Assembly: GCF_024198215.1 (NCBI RefSeq)
Contig: NZ_JAKCFA010000008.1
Location: 186,001-250,000 of the forward strand
DNA: 64,000 nt
Direction of reading: 5' to 3'
Origin: Myxococcus qinghaiensis
Lineage (GTDB): Bacteria; Myxococcota; Myxococcia; Myxococcales; Myxococcaceae
Shown here piece by piece: positions 45,715-54,700 of this stretch. Made by a program: the position numbers and the translations under genes. The notes under the pieces are model-generated. The model worked only from the letters and a program-made list of their open reading frames with translations, ran no database searches and was not told the origin of the DNA. Each line of letters begins with the position of its first letter. Position 1 is the stretch's first letter.

Positions 45715-47355
45715 GTGCCGGGGCCATTCGACGGGTTGGAATTGGGAGAGCTGCTGTCCTTCGAGCCGGGGGGCGGACTCATCCACTTCGCGGGGCAGCG
45801 GGTGCTGCTCATGGACCCGGTGGCGCTGGGGCTGCTGCGCAAGGAGCTGGTGAATCTAATGGGGGTGACGGCCGCGCGCGGCATCTTCACGCGGCTGGGC
45901 TACGCGCACGGCTGGCGCACGGCGGAGGCGATGAAGGGCGCGGTGCCGTGGAAGGACGAGTCGCTGTGGCGGCGCGCGGGAGGACGGCTCCACACGCTGC
46001 AGGGCCAGGTGCGGGTGGAGCGCGTGGAGCGCAAGCCCGAGGAGGGGCCGGAGCCCTTCGCCGAGGCGCAGTGGCGCGACTCGTATGAGGCCGAGCAGCA
46101 CCTGCTGCACCTGGGCCGCGCGGACCATCCGGTGTGCTGGAGCCTCACCGGCTTCGCGTCCGGCTACATGAGCTACGTCAACGGGCGGGAAATCTACTGC
46201 ACGGAGATTCGCTGCGTGGGCCAGGGGGACGCGGCGTGCCACATCGTCGGACGTCCCGCCGAGGAGTGGAGCACCGAGTGCAAGGAGGTGCTGCGCTTCT
46301 ACGAGACGCAGTGCATGGAGGGCGTGCTCGGCCAGGTGACGGACGCGCTCAAGCAGGCGGAGCGCAAGCTGCGCGCGAAGCGACAGTCGCTGGCGCGCGT
46401 GGGCGTGACGGAGGACCCCGCGGGCATGGTGGCGCGCGCGGAGGCCATGCTGCGCGTCATCAACCTGGGGCGCCGCGCGGCGAAGGTCGACTCCACGGTG
46501 CTCGTCACCGGCGAGAGCGGCGTGGGCAAGGAGCGCATCGCCCGCCTCATCCACGACGAGTCCACGCGCGCGCACAAGGCCTTCATCGCCGTCAACTGCG
46601 CGGCCGTCACGGAGAGCCTGCTGGAGAGCGAGCTGTTCGGCCACGCGCGCGGCGCCTTCACCGGCGCGACGCATGACCGGCCCGGACTCTTCGAGGCCGC
46701 GCACGGCGGCACCCTCTTCCTCGACGAAGTCGGCGAGGTGCCTGCGTCCATGCAGGCCAAGCTCCTGCGCGCGCTCCAGGAGAAGGAGGTCCGTCGCGTG
46801 GGCGAGAACACCAGCCGCAAGGTGGACGTGCGCGTGGTGGCCGCCACCAACCGCGAATTGAGCGAAGAGGTGCGCGCGGGCCGCTTCCGCCAGGACCTCT
46901 ACTACCGCCTGCGCGTCATCGAGCTGCGCATCCCCCCGCTGCGCGAGCGGCGCGAAGACATCCTCCCCCTGGCCCGGCTGCTGCTCGCCGAGGCCGCGGA
47001 GCGCCTGGGTCGCAAGGTGTCCGGCCTCGCGCCCGACGCGGCGGACCAGCTCCTGCGCTACGACTGGCCGGGCAACGTGCGCGAGCTGGGCAACGCGCTG
47101 GAGCGCGCGGTGGCCCTGTGCGAGGGCAGTCGCGTGGAGCGGGATGACCTGCCCGAAGAGGTCCGCGCCGCGCCGCCCAGCCTCGTCCCCTCCGGCAACC
47201 CGCGCCGGCTGGAGGACATGGAGAAGGACTACATCCTCGCGGTGCTGGCGCAGAACTCGGGCAACCGGGCGCGCACCGCCGAGCAGCTCGACATCGGCGT
47301 GGCCACGCTCTACCGGAAGCTGAAGCAGTACGGCCACCCGGAGGCGGCCCACTGA
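45715..47355 (+). CDS. XylR/DmpR-like sigma-54 activator (V4R sensor domain)
   Basis: This is a 546-residue protein from GTG 45715, which has a GGGAG site nine bases upstream; the frame is open to ATG 45631, but those 28 residues look untranslated. An N-terminal XylR_N-like segment and a V4R domain (residues about 10-190; YCTEIRCVGQGDAACHIVG carries the family Cys/Glu pattern) precede a sigma-54 AAA+ domain with GESGVGKER, GAFTGA and GTLFLDEVGEVP, and a Fis-type helix-turn-helix (NRARTAEQLDIGVATLYRKL). Relatives bind aromatic compounds directly. The divergent extradiol dioxygenase gene is the natural target. No receiver domain is present, so it responds to a ligand rather than to a kinase. 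Confidence 0.9.
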   Translation: MPGPFDGLELGELLSFEPGGGLIHFAGQRVLLMDPVALGLLRKELVNLMGVTAARGIFTRLGYAHGWRTAEAMKGAVPWKDESLWRRAGGRLHTLQGQVRVERVERKPEEGPEPFAEAQWRDSYEAEQHLLHLGRADHPVCWSLTGFASGYMSYVNGREIYCTEIRCVGQGDAACHIVGRPAEEWSTECKEVLRFYETQCMEGVLGQVTDALKQAERKLRAKRQSLARVGVTEDPAGMVARAEAMLRVINLGRRAAKVDSTVLVTGESGVGKERIARLIHDESTRAHKAFIAVNCAAVTESLLESELFGHARGAFTGATHDRPGLFEAAHGGTLFLDEVGEVPASMQAKLLRALQEKEVRRVGENTSRKVDVRVVAATNRELSEEVRAGRFRQDLYYRLRVIELRIPPLRERREDILPLARLLLAEAAERLGRKVSGLAPDAADQLLRYDWPGNVRELGNALERAVALCEGSRVERDDLPEEVRAAPPSLVPSGNPRRLEDMEKDYILAVLAQNSGNRARTAEQLDIGVATLYRKLKQYGHPEAAH

Positions 47356-47374
47356 AAAGGCGCGGGACGCCGCC

Positions 47375-48115
47375 TCAGTTGAGGAACTGATCGCGGTCCG
47401 GCCGGTCCTTGCTCTTGGGCACCACGTTCAGGTGCTTGGACCTGCCCTTGAGCTGACGCTGCAGGCGCCAGTGCTGAAGGTGCAGCATCAACCGCTTGGG
47501 GCTGGCGCCGCGCACGTAGGCGAACACCAGCACCAGCGCGATGACGTGAGGCAGCTGGCTGGCCAGGCCCGCGGTGAGGATTCGCAGCACCACGAAGCCC
47601 GCGCCAATGCCGGCGAACGCGTTGCCCGACAGGGGGATGCCCCAGAAGTTCGTCTGCCCGCGCCCCATCGACAGGCCGTAGGCCACCCAGAGCACCGTGC
47701 CCATCACCCACCCGCCCTGGTAACCCATGGGCAGCGGCATGAAGAGGCCCACCACGCCGAGCACGAAGCCCGCGAGCGCCGTGCACCCCACCGCCACCAT
47801 GAAGAGCCGCTTCGAGCCCCAGGTGCTCTCCAGTGAGCCGCCGATGCTCCACAAGAGCAGCGCTCCGAAGAGGATGCTGATGGGCTCGCTCTCGATGAAG
47901 GCGTAGGTGAGGGGCTGCCAGAGGTAGAGGTTGCCGAAGACGGTGTTGGGCGACAGCAGCAGCAACACGCTGTTGGCCGCGCCCTGGTAGCGCAGCAGGA
48001 GGTACAGCACGGACCCCGCGACCAGCCCCACTGCCAGCTTGGACGACATGGACTCCAGACCGGGCAGGCCAAAACCGCCCCCGCCGCCCCTGCCGCCGAA
48101 CCGCATCGGTCGCAT
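47375..48115 (-). CDS. Rhomboid-like membrane protein, probably non-catalytic
   Basis: This is a 246-residue protein with about six hydrophobic helices. Features of the rhomboid fold are seen: LYLWQPLTYAFIE near helix 1-2 and LLLWSIGGSLESTWGSKRLF, which matches the helix 2-3 region. The catalytic GxSG is missing; the corresponding region reads GYQGGWVMGTVLWVAY and no helix-6 histidine is seen (GNAFAGIGAGFV). It is best read as a pseudoprotease. The start ATG 48115 has GGAGG seven bases upstream. The basic C-terminal tail is cytoplasmic. Confidence 0.72.
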   Translation of the reverse strand: MRPMRFGGRGGGGGFGLPGLESMSSKLAVGLVAGSVLYLLLRYQGAANSVLLLLSPNTVFGNLYLWQPLTYAFIESEPISILFGALLLWSIGGSLESTWGSKRLFMVAVGCTALAGFVLGVVGLFMPLPMGYQGGWVMGTVLWVAYGLSMGRGQTNFWGIPLSGNAFAGIGAGFVVLRILTAGLASQLPHVIALVLVFAYVRGASPKRLMLHLQHWRLQRQLKGRSKHLNVVPKSKDRPDRDQFLN

Positions 48116-48190
48116 TCAATCCTCCACTACGGGCTCAACAGCCGACCAAAGGTGGTGGAACCCCCGCCGCTTCGCAACCCCAAACGACGA

Positions 48191-48223
48191 AGGGCGCTCC
48201 ACCCGGTCCCGGGAGAGCGCCCT
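48191..48223. terminator. Hairpin downstream of the 67-residue ORF
   Basis: AGGGCGCTC and GAGCGCCCT form a perfect 9-base-pair stem with a 15-base loop, lying about 35 bases after the stop of the leftward small gene. On the minus strand it is followed by TCGTCGTTTG, a weak T-rich tract. Confidence 0.45.
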
Positions 48224-48257
48224 CGCACATCGACTCCGCGAGCTGCTGGCCGACGAA

Positions 48258-48461
48258 TCAGGAGGCCTTCGCGCGGTAGAAAATCGTGATGGTCAGACAG
48301 TGGAACTCCTTGTCCGAGGACTGGGTCACCACCTTGTCCACCACGTCGACGTTGTTCAGATTCTCCTTGAGCCACTTGGTGATGTTCTCACCCATGTTCT
48401 CGCGATCACGCGCGAGCGTGGTGGAGAACACCTTGACTCCCGTGAAGCTCGTAACGCCCAT
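48258..48461 (-). CDS. Small protein of unknown function (67 residues)
   Basis: This protein starts at ATG 48461 after a GAGGG ribosome site five bases upstream. It is MGVTSFTGVKVFSTTLARD followed by ENMGENITKWLKE, VVDKVVTQSSDKEFHCL and TITIFYRAKAS. The pattern strand-helix-strand-strand suggests a compact alpha/beta fold such as a dodecin-like or other small ligand-binding protein, but I do not recognise the family. Unlike most ORFs here it has low Arg and Pro and a balanced composition, and a hairpin follows its stop. Confidence 0.6.
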   Translation of the reverse strand: MGVTSFTGVKVFSTTLARDRENMGENITKWLKENLNNVDVVDKVVTQSSDKEFHCLTITIFYRAKAS

Positions 48462-48679
48462 TCCGACCCTCGTCTCAAGTCTCAAGCTGAGATTCTGGAC
48501 GTTTACCCCGAGACGATTCCGCTATCAAGAAACGGGCCCGATTTACCGGCCTCGGGCGAGTCCGGGCACCCAGGCCCGGCCCCGCGTCCAGGGGCACATC
48601 TCCCACAGTTGCGCAGCCGACATCCGCGCTCTGCGGGCCAGGAGCCTCGCGCGTCCACCGACGCGAGGCCCCAGGGAAC

Positions 48680-48928
48680 TCACCGCCCCGCGGCGGCCCT
48701 GCGGCTCTGACAGGACACCTCGTCCTTGCAGGCCGGACCAATGCCTTCCGGGTGGGCGGTGAGCGGCGTCTTGTCGCTCTCCTCCACGCCGCACACCACG
48801 CACTTGCGCTTGCGGTTGCGACGCTCCGCGCGGCGCTGCTCGGCGATGGCCTTGGCCCGCTCGCGGGCCGTCTTCGCGTCCACCTCGTTGCTCATCTCGC
48901 GTCCCGGTTGGAAGTCGTGTGCAGGCAT
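48680..48928 (-). CDS. Small zinc-ribbon protein
   Basis: This is an 82-residue protein. A basic helix (ERAKAIAEQRRAERRNRKRK) precedes a cysteine motif CVVCG and a later Cys pair in GPACKDEVSC, likely a zinc ribbon. The ATG overlaps the thiolase stop codon (TGATG), implying translational coupling; an in-frame ATG at 48895 is a possible alternative start. Function is unknown; the basic helix suggests nucleic-acid binding. Confidence 0.6.
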   Translation of the reverse strand: MPAHDFQPGREMSNEVDAKTARERAKAIAEQRRAERRNRKRKCVVCGVEESDKTPLTAHPEGIGPACKDEVSCQSRRAAAGR

Positions 48929-50124
48929 CAGAGCGCCTCGACCAGCACCGCGATGCCCTGGCCGCCGCCAATGCAGGCGGAGCCGATACCATAGCGCCCA
49001 CCGCGACGCTTGAGCTCATAGACGAGCGTGGTGGTGATGCGCGCGCCGGAAGCGCCCAGCGGGTGGCCCACGGCGATGGCGCCGCCGTTGACGTTGGTCT
49101 GCTCGCGCGGCAGGCCCAGCTCCTTCTCCACCGCCAGGTACTGCGGCGCGAAGGCCTCGTTCACCTCGAACAGGTCCACGTCGGACAGCTTCGCCTGCGC
49201 GCGCTCCAGCAGCTGGCGGATGGCGGGCGCGGGGCCAATGCCCATGACCTTCGGGTCACACCCGGACACGCCCCAGTTCACCAGCCGGGCGATGGGCTTC
49301 AGGCCGTGCTTCTCCACGAAGCTGCGAGTGGCCATCACCATGCTGCCCGCGCCGTCGCAGATGCCGCTGGCGGCGCCCGCGTGCACCACGCCGTCCTTCT
49401 TGAAGACCTTGGGCAGCTTGCGCAGCCCCTCCACCGTCGTCTCCGGACGGTTGTGCTCGTCCTTGGCGAAGACGGTGTCGCCCTTCTTGCCCTTGAGCGT
49501 GACGGGCGCGATTTCGTCCTGGAAGCGGCCCGCCTCCTGCGCGGCGGCGAAGCGCTTCTGGGTGAGCACCGCGTACTCGTCCACCTGCTCCTGCGTGAGC
49601 GAGTAGTCCACCGCGAGCTGCTCGGCCGTCATGGCCATGGGCTGGCCGGTGTAGCTGTCCGTCAGCGCCGTCCAGAGCATGTCCTCCAGGCTGCCCTTGC
49701 CCAGGGGCAGACCCCAGCGCGCGCCCCGGATGACGTGGGGCGCCTGGCTCATGGACTCGGTGCCACCGGCGAGCACGCAGCTCGCCTGCTCGGTGAGCAT
49801 CAGCTCCGCGGCGGTGGTGAAGGCCTGGAAGCCGGAGCCGCACAGCCGGTTGACGCCCAGGGCGGGCACGGGGATGGGCACGCCCGTGCGCAGGCCCACG
49901 TGGCGGGGCAGGTAGATGGCATCCGCGCTCGTCTGCACCACGTTGCCGTACACGACGTGCTGCACCAGCTCCGGAGACACCTTCGCCTGGGCGAAGGCGG
50001 CCTTCGCCGATTCCACGGCGAGGTCGGTGGCGCTGAGGTCCTTGAGGCTGCCGCCGTAGGTCCCGAACGGGGTGCGCTTGCCGGAAAGAAAGAAGATTTC
50101 CTCGGTCTTGGACACGCTCTTCAT
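48928..50124 (-). CDS. atoB: Acetyl-CoA acetyltransferase (thiolase)
   Basis: This is a 398-residue thiolase II family enzyme. The nucleophilic cysteine lies in NRLCGSGFQA (about residue 94), the substrate-loop histidine in GGAIAVGHPLGASGAR, and the second active cysteine in CIGGGQG. It condenses two acetyl-CoA to acetoacetyl-CoA, or the reverse in degradation. It is not beside hbd or 3-hydroxyacyl genes, so its pathway (ketone body, mevalonate or fatty acid) is not set by context. The start ATG is at 50124. Confidence 0.94.
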   Translation of the reverse strand: MKSVSKTEEIFFLSGKRTPFGTYGGSLKDLSATDLAVESAKAAFAQAKVSPELVQHVVYGNVVQTSADAIYLPRHVGLRTGVPIPVPALGVNRLCGSGFQAFTTAAELMLTEQASCVLAGGTESMSQAPHVIRGARWGLPLGKGSLEDMLWTALTDSYTGQPMAMTAEQLAVDYSLTQEQVDEYAVLTQKRFAAAQEAGRFQDEIAPVTLKGKKGDTVFAKDEHNRPETTVEGLRKLPKVFKKDGVVHAGAASGICDGAGSMVMATRSFVEKHGLKPIARLVNWGVSGCDPKVMGIGPAPAIRQLLERAQAKLSDVDLFEVNEAFAPQYLAVEKELGLPREQTNVNGGAIAVGHPLGASGARITTTLVYELKRRGGRYGIGSACIGGGQGIAVLVEAL

Positions 50125-50189
50125 GATGCTCGTCTACCTACTCTCAAGGGGCGCGCGGTGCACGCGCGCAGTGACGGGGTGGCGGGGTT

Positions 50190-50837
50190 TCAGGACGCGC
50201 GCCGCCCCAGGAAGGCGCTGGCGACGATGGCAAGCGCCATCACCGTCCACAACAGCCCTTGCAGGTTCTGCCGGCGTATCTCCTTCCGGCCGAGCCCGCG
50301 ATACCAGGAACGCCCGGCCTCCACACGACCTTCCCAGGAGAAGTCCCCGGCGGGGGTGACGCCCTCCATGCGGCGCAGGTGGGCGCGCAGCAGGCGGTCG
50401 GGCGAAGCGTCCGCCAGTGAACCGCTGCGGTACACCCCGGGGACGTCCAGGGCGGGGCGGCGATAACCGGCGGTGATGACGAAGCCTTCCGGCGCCAGGG
50501 GGGTGAGGAAGTAGAGTCGGGGCTCGCCGTCCGCCGTCTGGTAGATGGTGGCGAAGACGCGCTCGGTGGGGTGGGCCCAGTCGTAGGAGAGCGTGGCGCG
50601 CTGAAGGCGCGGCTTCTCTTCGTGACTGCCGAGCGCCACGAAGCCCAGGCCCTGGAGTTGGATGGCCAGCTGGGCCAGCTCCAAGGGGATGTCCATCTGG
50701 TCCGCCGGGGCCTCCGGCTCCACACGCACGCTGTGGGGGAACAGGAAGAGGATGGCGCGCCAGAAGTTGAGCGCCAAGAGGACGATGGCGAGCACGAGGC
50801 CAGCGACGACGATGCCCAGCTCGGCGAGAACGTTCAT
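50190..50837 (-). CDS. Membrane-anchored protein of unknown function
   Basis: This is a 215-residue protein from ATG 50837. It has a membrane helix (LGIVVAGLVLAIVLLALNFW) at the start and another (LLWTVMALAIVASAFLG) near the end. The middle carries LELAQLAIQLQGLGFVALG, YDWAHPTERVFATIYQ and YFLTPLAPEGFVITAGYR, and looks like a single soluble domain on the cytoplasmic or periplasmic side. I do not recognise the family. It is in the same direction as the thiolase with a gap of about 65 bases. Confidence 0.62.
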   Translation of the reverse strand: MNVLAELGIVVAGLVLAIVLLALNFWRAILFLFPHSVRVEPEAPADQMDIPLELAQLAIQLQGLGFVALGSHEEKPRLQRATLSYDWAHPTERVFATIYQTADGEPRLYFLTPLAPEGFVITAGYRRPALDVPGVYRSGSLADASPDRLLRAHLRRMEGVTPAGDFSWEGRVEAGRSWYRGLGRKEIRRQNLQGLLWTVMALAIVASAFLGRRAS

Positions 50838-50924
50838 GCGGTGAGCACCTGGGAACGTGGCGGGCGACCGGCGGCCCATCCACCCGGGGCACCCTAGCGG
50901 AAACCAGCGCCCCCAGGGCCCCCT

Positions 50925-51581
50925 TCAGCGACGGGAAGCGGTGGCCGGCAAGTCCTTCCACCGGGCCAGGTCCACGGCCGCCAGCGGATCCTCTCCCCGG
51001 AGGAAGCGCTCCAGGTGGCCCAGCGAGTCCACACCGAAGAACAGCTCCCCGTCCGCGAAGACGGTGGGCACGCCGAACGCGCCCGCTGCGATGGCCTCCT
51101 CCGTGTTGCGGCGCAGGCGGTCCTTGATGTCCTGCCGCTGGGCGGCGGCGAGCAGCGCGGGGGCATCCAGCCCGGCGGCCTGGATGGCCACGGCGACCTG
51201 CTCGGGCGTCTCGGCGCCCTTCCCGCCTCCCCAGACCTCCGCGTAGAGGGCGGACACCAGCCGGCTCCGCGCCTCCAGGTCGTCCACCGCGGCCGTCACG
51301 CGCAAGGGGAGCAGCGGGACGAAGGGGTGAGTGGGAGGAGGACCGAAGGGCACGCCCAGCTCGTGGGCGATGCGGAAGGTGTGCTTGAAGACGTAGCCGC
51401 GCTTGGCGGGGACCTCGGCGGGGCCGATGTTGCCGGTGGCGTTGAGCACGCCCGCGAGCAGCACCGGCACGGGCTCCACCACGCGGCCGTGGCGGGCGGC
51501 GAGCGCGGGCATGCGCGTCCACGCGAGATAGGCGTAGGGGGAGAGGTAGTCGAAACAGAAGCGCAGGGGAGCAGGGGCCAT
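50925..51581 (-). CDS. DsbA-family isomerase (2-hydroxychromene-2-carboxylate isomerase-like)
   Basis: This is a 218-residue protein from ATG 51581. The thioredoxin-like DsbA fold shows LRFCFDYLSPYAYLAW at the N terminus (Ser in place of the CxxC active site, as in HCCA isomerases) and FGVPTVFADGELFFGVDSLGHLERFL at the C terminus, the cis-Pro region. Family enzymes use glutathione to isomerise aromatic breakdown products or act as GST-kappa-like transferases. The actual substrate is not evident from context. Confidence 0.85.
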   Translation of the reverse strand: MAPAPLRFCFDYLSPYAYLAWTRMPALAARHGRVVEPVPVLLAGVLNATGNIGPAEVPAKRGYVFKHTFRIAHELGVPFGPPPTHPFVPLLPLRVTAAVDDLEARSRLVSALYAEVWGGGKGAETPEQVAVAIQAAGLDAPALLAAAQRQDIKDRLRRNTEEAIAAGAFGVPTVFADGELFFGVDSLGHLERFLRGEDPLAAVDLARWKDLPATASRR

Positions 51582-51752
51582 GGGCGGCAGTCTAACGCCC
51601 TCAAGCGCCGCGTTCGCGGGGGAGCCTCGCGGACGGGGCGCCCCCTGGAAATCCACCGGGTCTCCGCCTACCGCGCTCCGGTGGAACTGGCTTCGGGTGC
51701 ACCGCTGGGGCGCCACGTTCGCCGACGTGCCGCCTGACACCGAGGCCACCTC

Positions 51753-54700
51753 TCAGGCGCTCTGCCGTGACTCCGCGCTGCGCTGAAGCGCGCCCCGCAG
51801 CGACGTCGCCTGCGCCAGGAGATTCGACGCACGTGCCTCGGTGAAGGCCGTTTCCGCCGCCTCCAGCTCCACGACGGCCGCGTCGGCCGCGGACGACCGC
51901 TCGGCGAGCGCCAGATGCACGAGCCCCGCCTGCAACACGTTGCCCGTCAGCTCCGCCAACGCGAGCGCGCGACGCAGGTGCACGAGCCCCGCTTCGTCGG
52001 GCAGCAGCGAAGCCAGTGCGCGACGCGCCAGCATCTCATCCCAGGGATTCGCCAGCACCGGGTCCACCGCGCGGGCGAGCGCCAGTTGCGCCGCCTCGTG
52101 CGCGGCCTCCAGGTGCCCCTGCTCTCGCTCGAAGCGGGACTGGTACACGCGCAGCAGCGTCTCCATCCGGATGCCGCCCTCGCGCGCCGCCGCCAGGGCC
52201 CGGGGCAAGGACTGCCGCGCCGCCGCCGCGTCCTCGAACAACACGTCCCGACACGCCTGATACGTCTGCACGTGGCACTGCAGCCACCGGTCCTCCGGCA
52301 GCACCCGCGCCAGCGACTCCGCGCGCGCCACCACGGCGGCCACGTGCTCGTGCTCGCCGCGCTCCAGGTAGTAGGGCGGCGTGAAGATGGCCAGGTTGCG
52401 CTCCATCAACCGGGGGTTGCCCAGCCTGCGCACCAGGTCCGTCTTCTCGGTGAAGGCTGGGACGAAGGCCGCGCCATCTCCCGTGAACGCCGCGCGAGTC
52501 ACCACGGAGAACAGGTGGAACGCACGCACGTCGATGAAGCCGTGGGCCTCCGCCACCGCGTAGCCGTCTCGCGTCGCCTGGGCATCCAGCGGCTCGCCGC
52601 GCAGCGCCAGGTTCATGTTCATCATGTAGCCGCCCATGCCCAGCGCCCAGGCCAGGCGTCGCGGCAGTCGGCCCATCACCTCGCGCATCCCACGCAGCCG
52701 GGAGAGCTGCTCGAACTGCGCCTCCACCACGCCCGCCGAGCGGCCCGTGTACGCGCTGAGCACCGCGGGAGCCAGCAGCGTGCCCGCCCGGAACGGCGAC
52801 ACCTCGGGCTGCTCCTCCCGCACGCGCTCCAGCAATACGTCCAGGTCCTTCGTGCGCCCCACAATCGCCAGCGCCATGGCCTGGAGGATGCGCAGCTCCG
52901 CCTGCTTCCAGAAGATGTCCTCGGGCGACGACTGCGCGTCCGCCGCGCGCTCGCGGAACAGCTCTCGCAACCGCGCGGGCCGCTCGTCCTCCGGCGCCGC
53001 GCACGCCGCGTCCAGCTGCGCCAGCGCGAGCCTGCGGCCCTCGGCCAGGTCCACCGTGGCCGCCCAGTGCGCGAAGAGCTTTTCTGAGAAGGCCAGCGAG
53101 CTGGGCGGGTCGCTCGCGTAGCCCACCTCCACCAGCGTCACCCAGATGCGCAGCAGCAGCCTGTCCCGGCCAGGGAAGTCCGGCGCGGCCTCCAGCAGCG
53201 TGGATGCCTCCTTCAGGAGCAGCGTCGCCTCCAGCAGCGCCTGCGCCTCCATGGCCGCGCGGCCCGCGTCCAATAGCGGGCCGATGGCCAGCTCCGGCTC
53301 CGACGAGCGCAGGTAGTGCCAGCCCACCGTGCGCGACAGGTCCGGCCGCTGGTAGTAGAGCGTCTGGAGCGCCAGCGCCACGCGCCCATGCGCCGCGCGC
53401 CGCTCTTCGTCCTGCGTGCTGTCGTAGATGGCCTGGTGCACGGTGTCGTGCGTGAAGACGTACCGGCCCTCCTCCTCCTGGAGGAACTGCCGCTCGACGA
53501 TGCCGTCCAGCACGGCGAACAGCTCCGACTCCGGCAGCTCCGCCAGCGCCCGCACCATGGGCAACTCCAGGCTTCGCCCCGCGGGCGCCAGCCTGCGCAG
53601 GAGCGACACCTGCTCCACCGGCGCGGACGACAATCGCTCGAGCACCGCGGCATGGATGCTCACGGGCAGGGGCCGCGTGTCGAGCCCCTCCTCCGCCGTC
53701 CACCGGCCGCCCACGCGTGTCAGCGCACCCTCCTCCACCAGCGCGCGCAGGCACTCGGTGGCGAAGAAGGCATTGCCGCCCGTCGTCGCGTGCAGGCGCG
53801 CCACGAAGCCCTCGGGGACCTCCAGGCCCGGCAGCGCCAGTCCCACCAGCGTGCCCACGTGCTCGGCGGCCAGCGGCTCCAGGTCCATGCGCCAGGTGAG
53901 CTTCTCGTCCACCGTCTGGAACGCGAGGCTCAGCCGGCTCAGCTCACCCGAGCGGAACGTGCCCACCACCATGCCGCGCGTGCCCTGCAGCGCGCGAATC
54001 AGCACGTTGAGCACCTCCAGCGAGGCGGTGTCCGCCCAGTGGAGGTCCTCGAAGCATAGCACGAACGTCATCCGCTTGCCGAGCGACTGGACCCACTCCG
54101 CCAGCGCCCCGAAGAACCCCAGCTTCTCCTCGCCGGGCACCGGCGCCACACCCGCGGATTCGGCCGACAGCGAGGGCAGCAGCCGGGACAGCCGGGGTGA
54201 CAGCCGCTCCATCACCTCCGTGGGCGTGTGAGGCATCAGCGCGCGCAGCGCCTGCGCAATCGGCGTCAACGGCGCCTGTCCCTCCGCCCGGCACTGCCCG
54301 CGTCCGAAGGGCAGCTCCGCCAGCTTCGCCTGCAGCTCGAACTCCTGGAGCAGCCGCGTCTTGCCCACGCCGGCGGGAGCGCCCAGGAGCACCGCGCGCG
54401 ACTGGCCCCAGTCCGCCTCGGCCAGCCCGTTCATCAGCGCCTCCAGCTCCGCCGCGCGCCCGACGACCTCCGGCACGTGCAGGTAGCTGGAGCGCGCCGA
54501 CAGCGGCTCCTCCGGCATCGGCTCACCGCTGGCGTGGCAGAGCGCCTCCATCAGCTCGCTCGCGTCCTGGAAGCGCTCGCGCGGGTCCTTGGCGAGCAGC
54601 AGCAGGATGATCTCCTCCAGCTGGGGGTCCACCGGCCCCAGCGTGGAGGGTCGGGGCGGCGGGCGCGTCAGGTGCTCCGCCAACAGCGCCGCTGGCGTGT

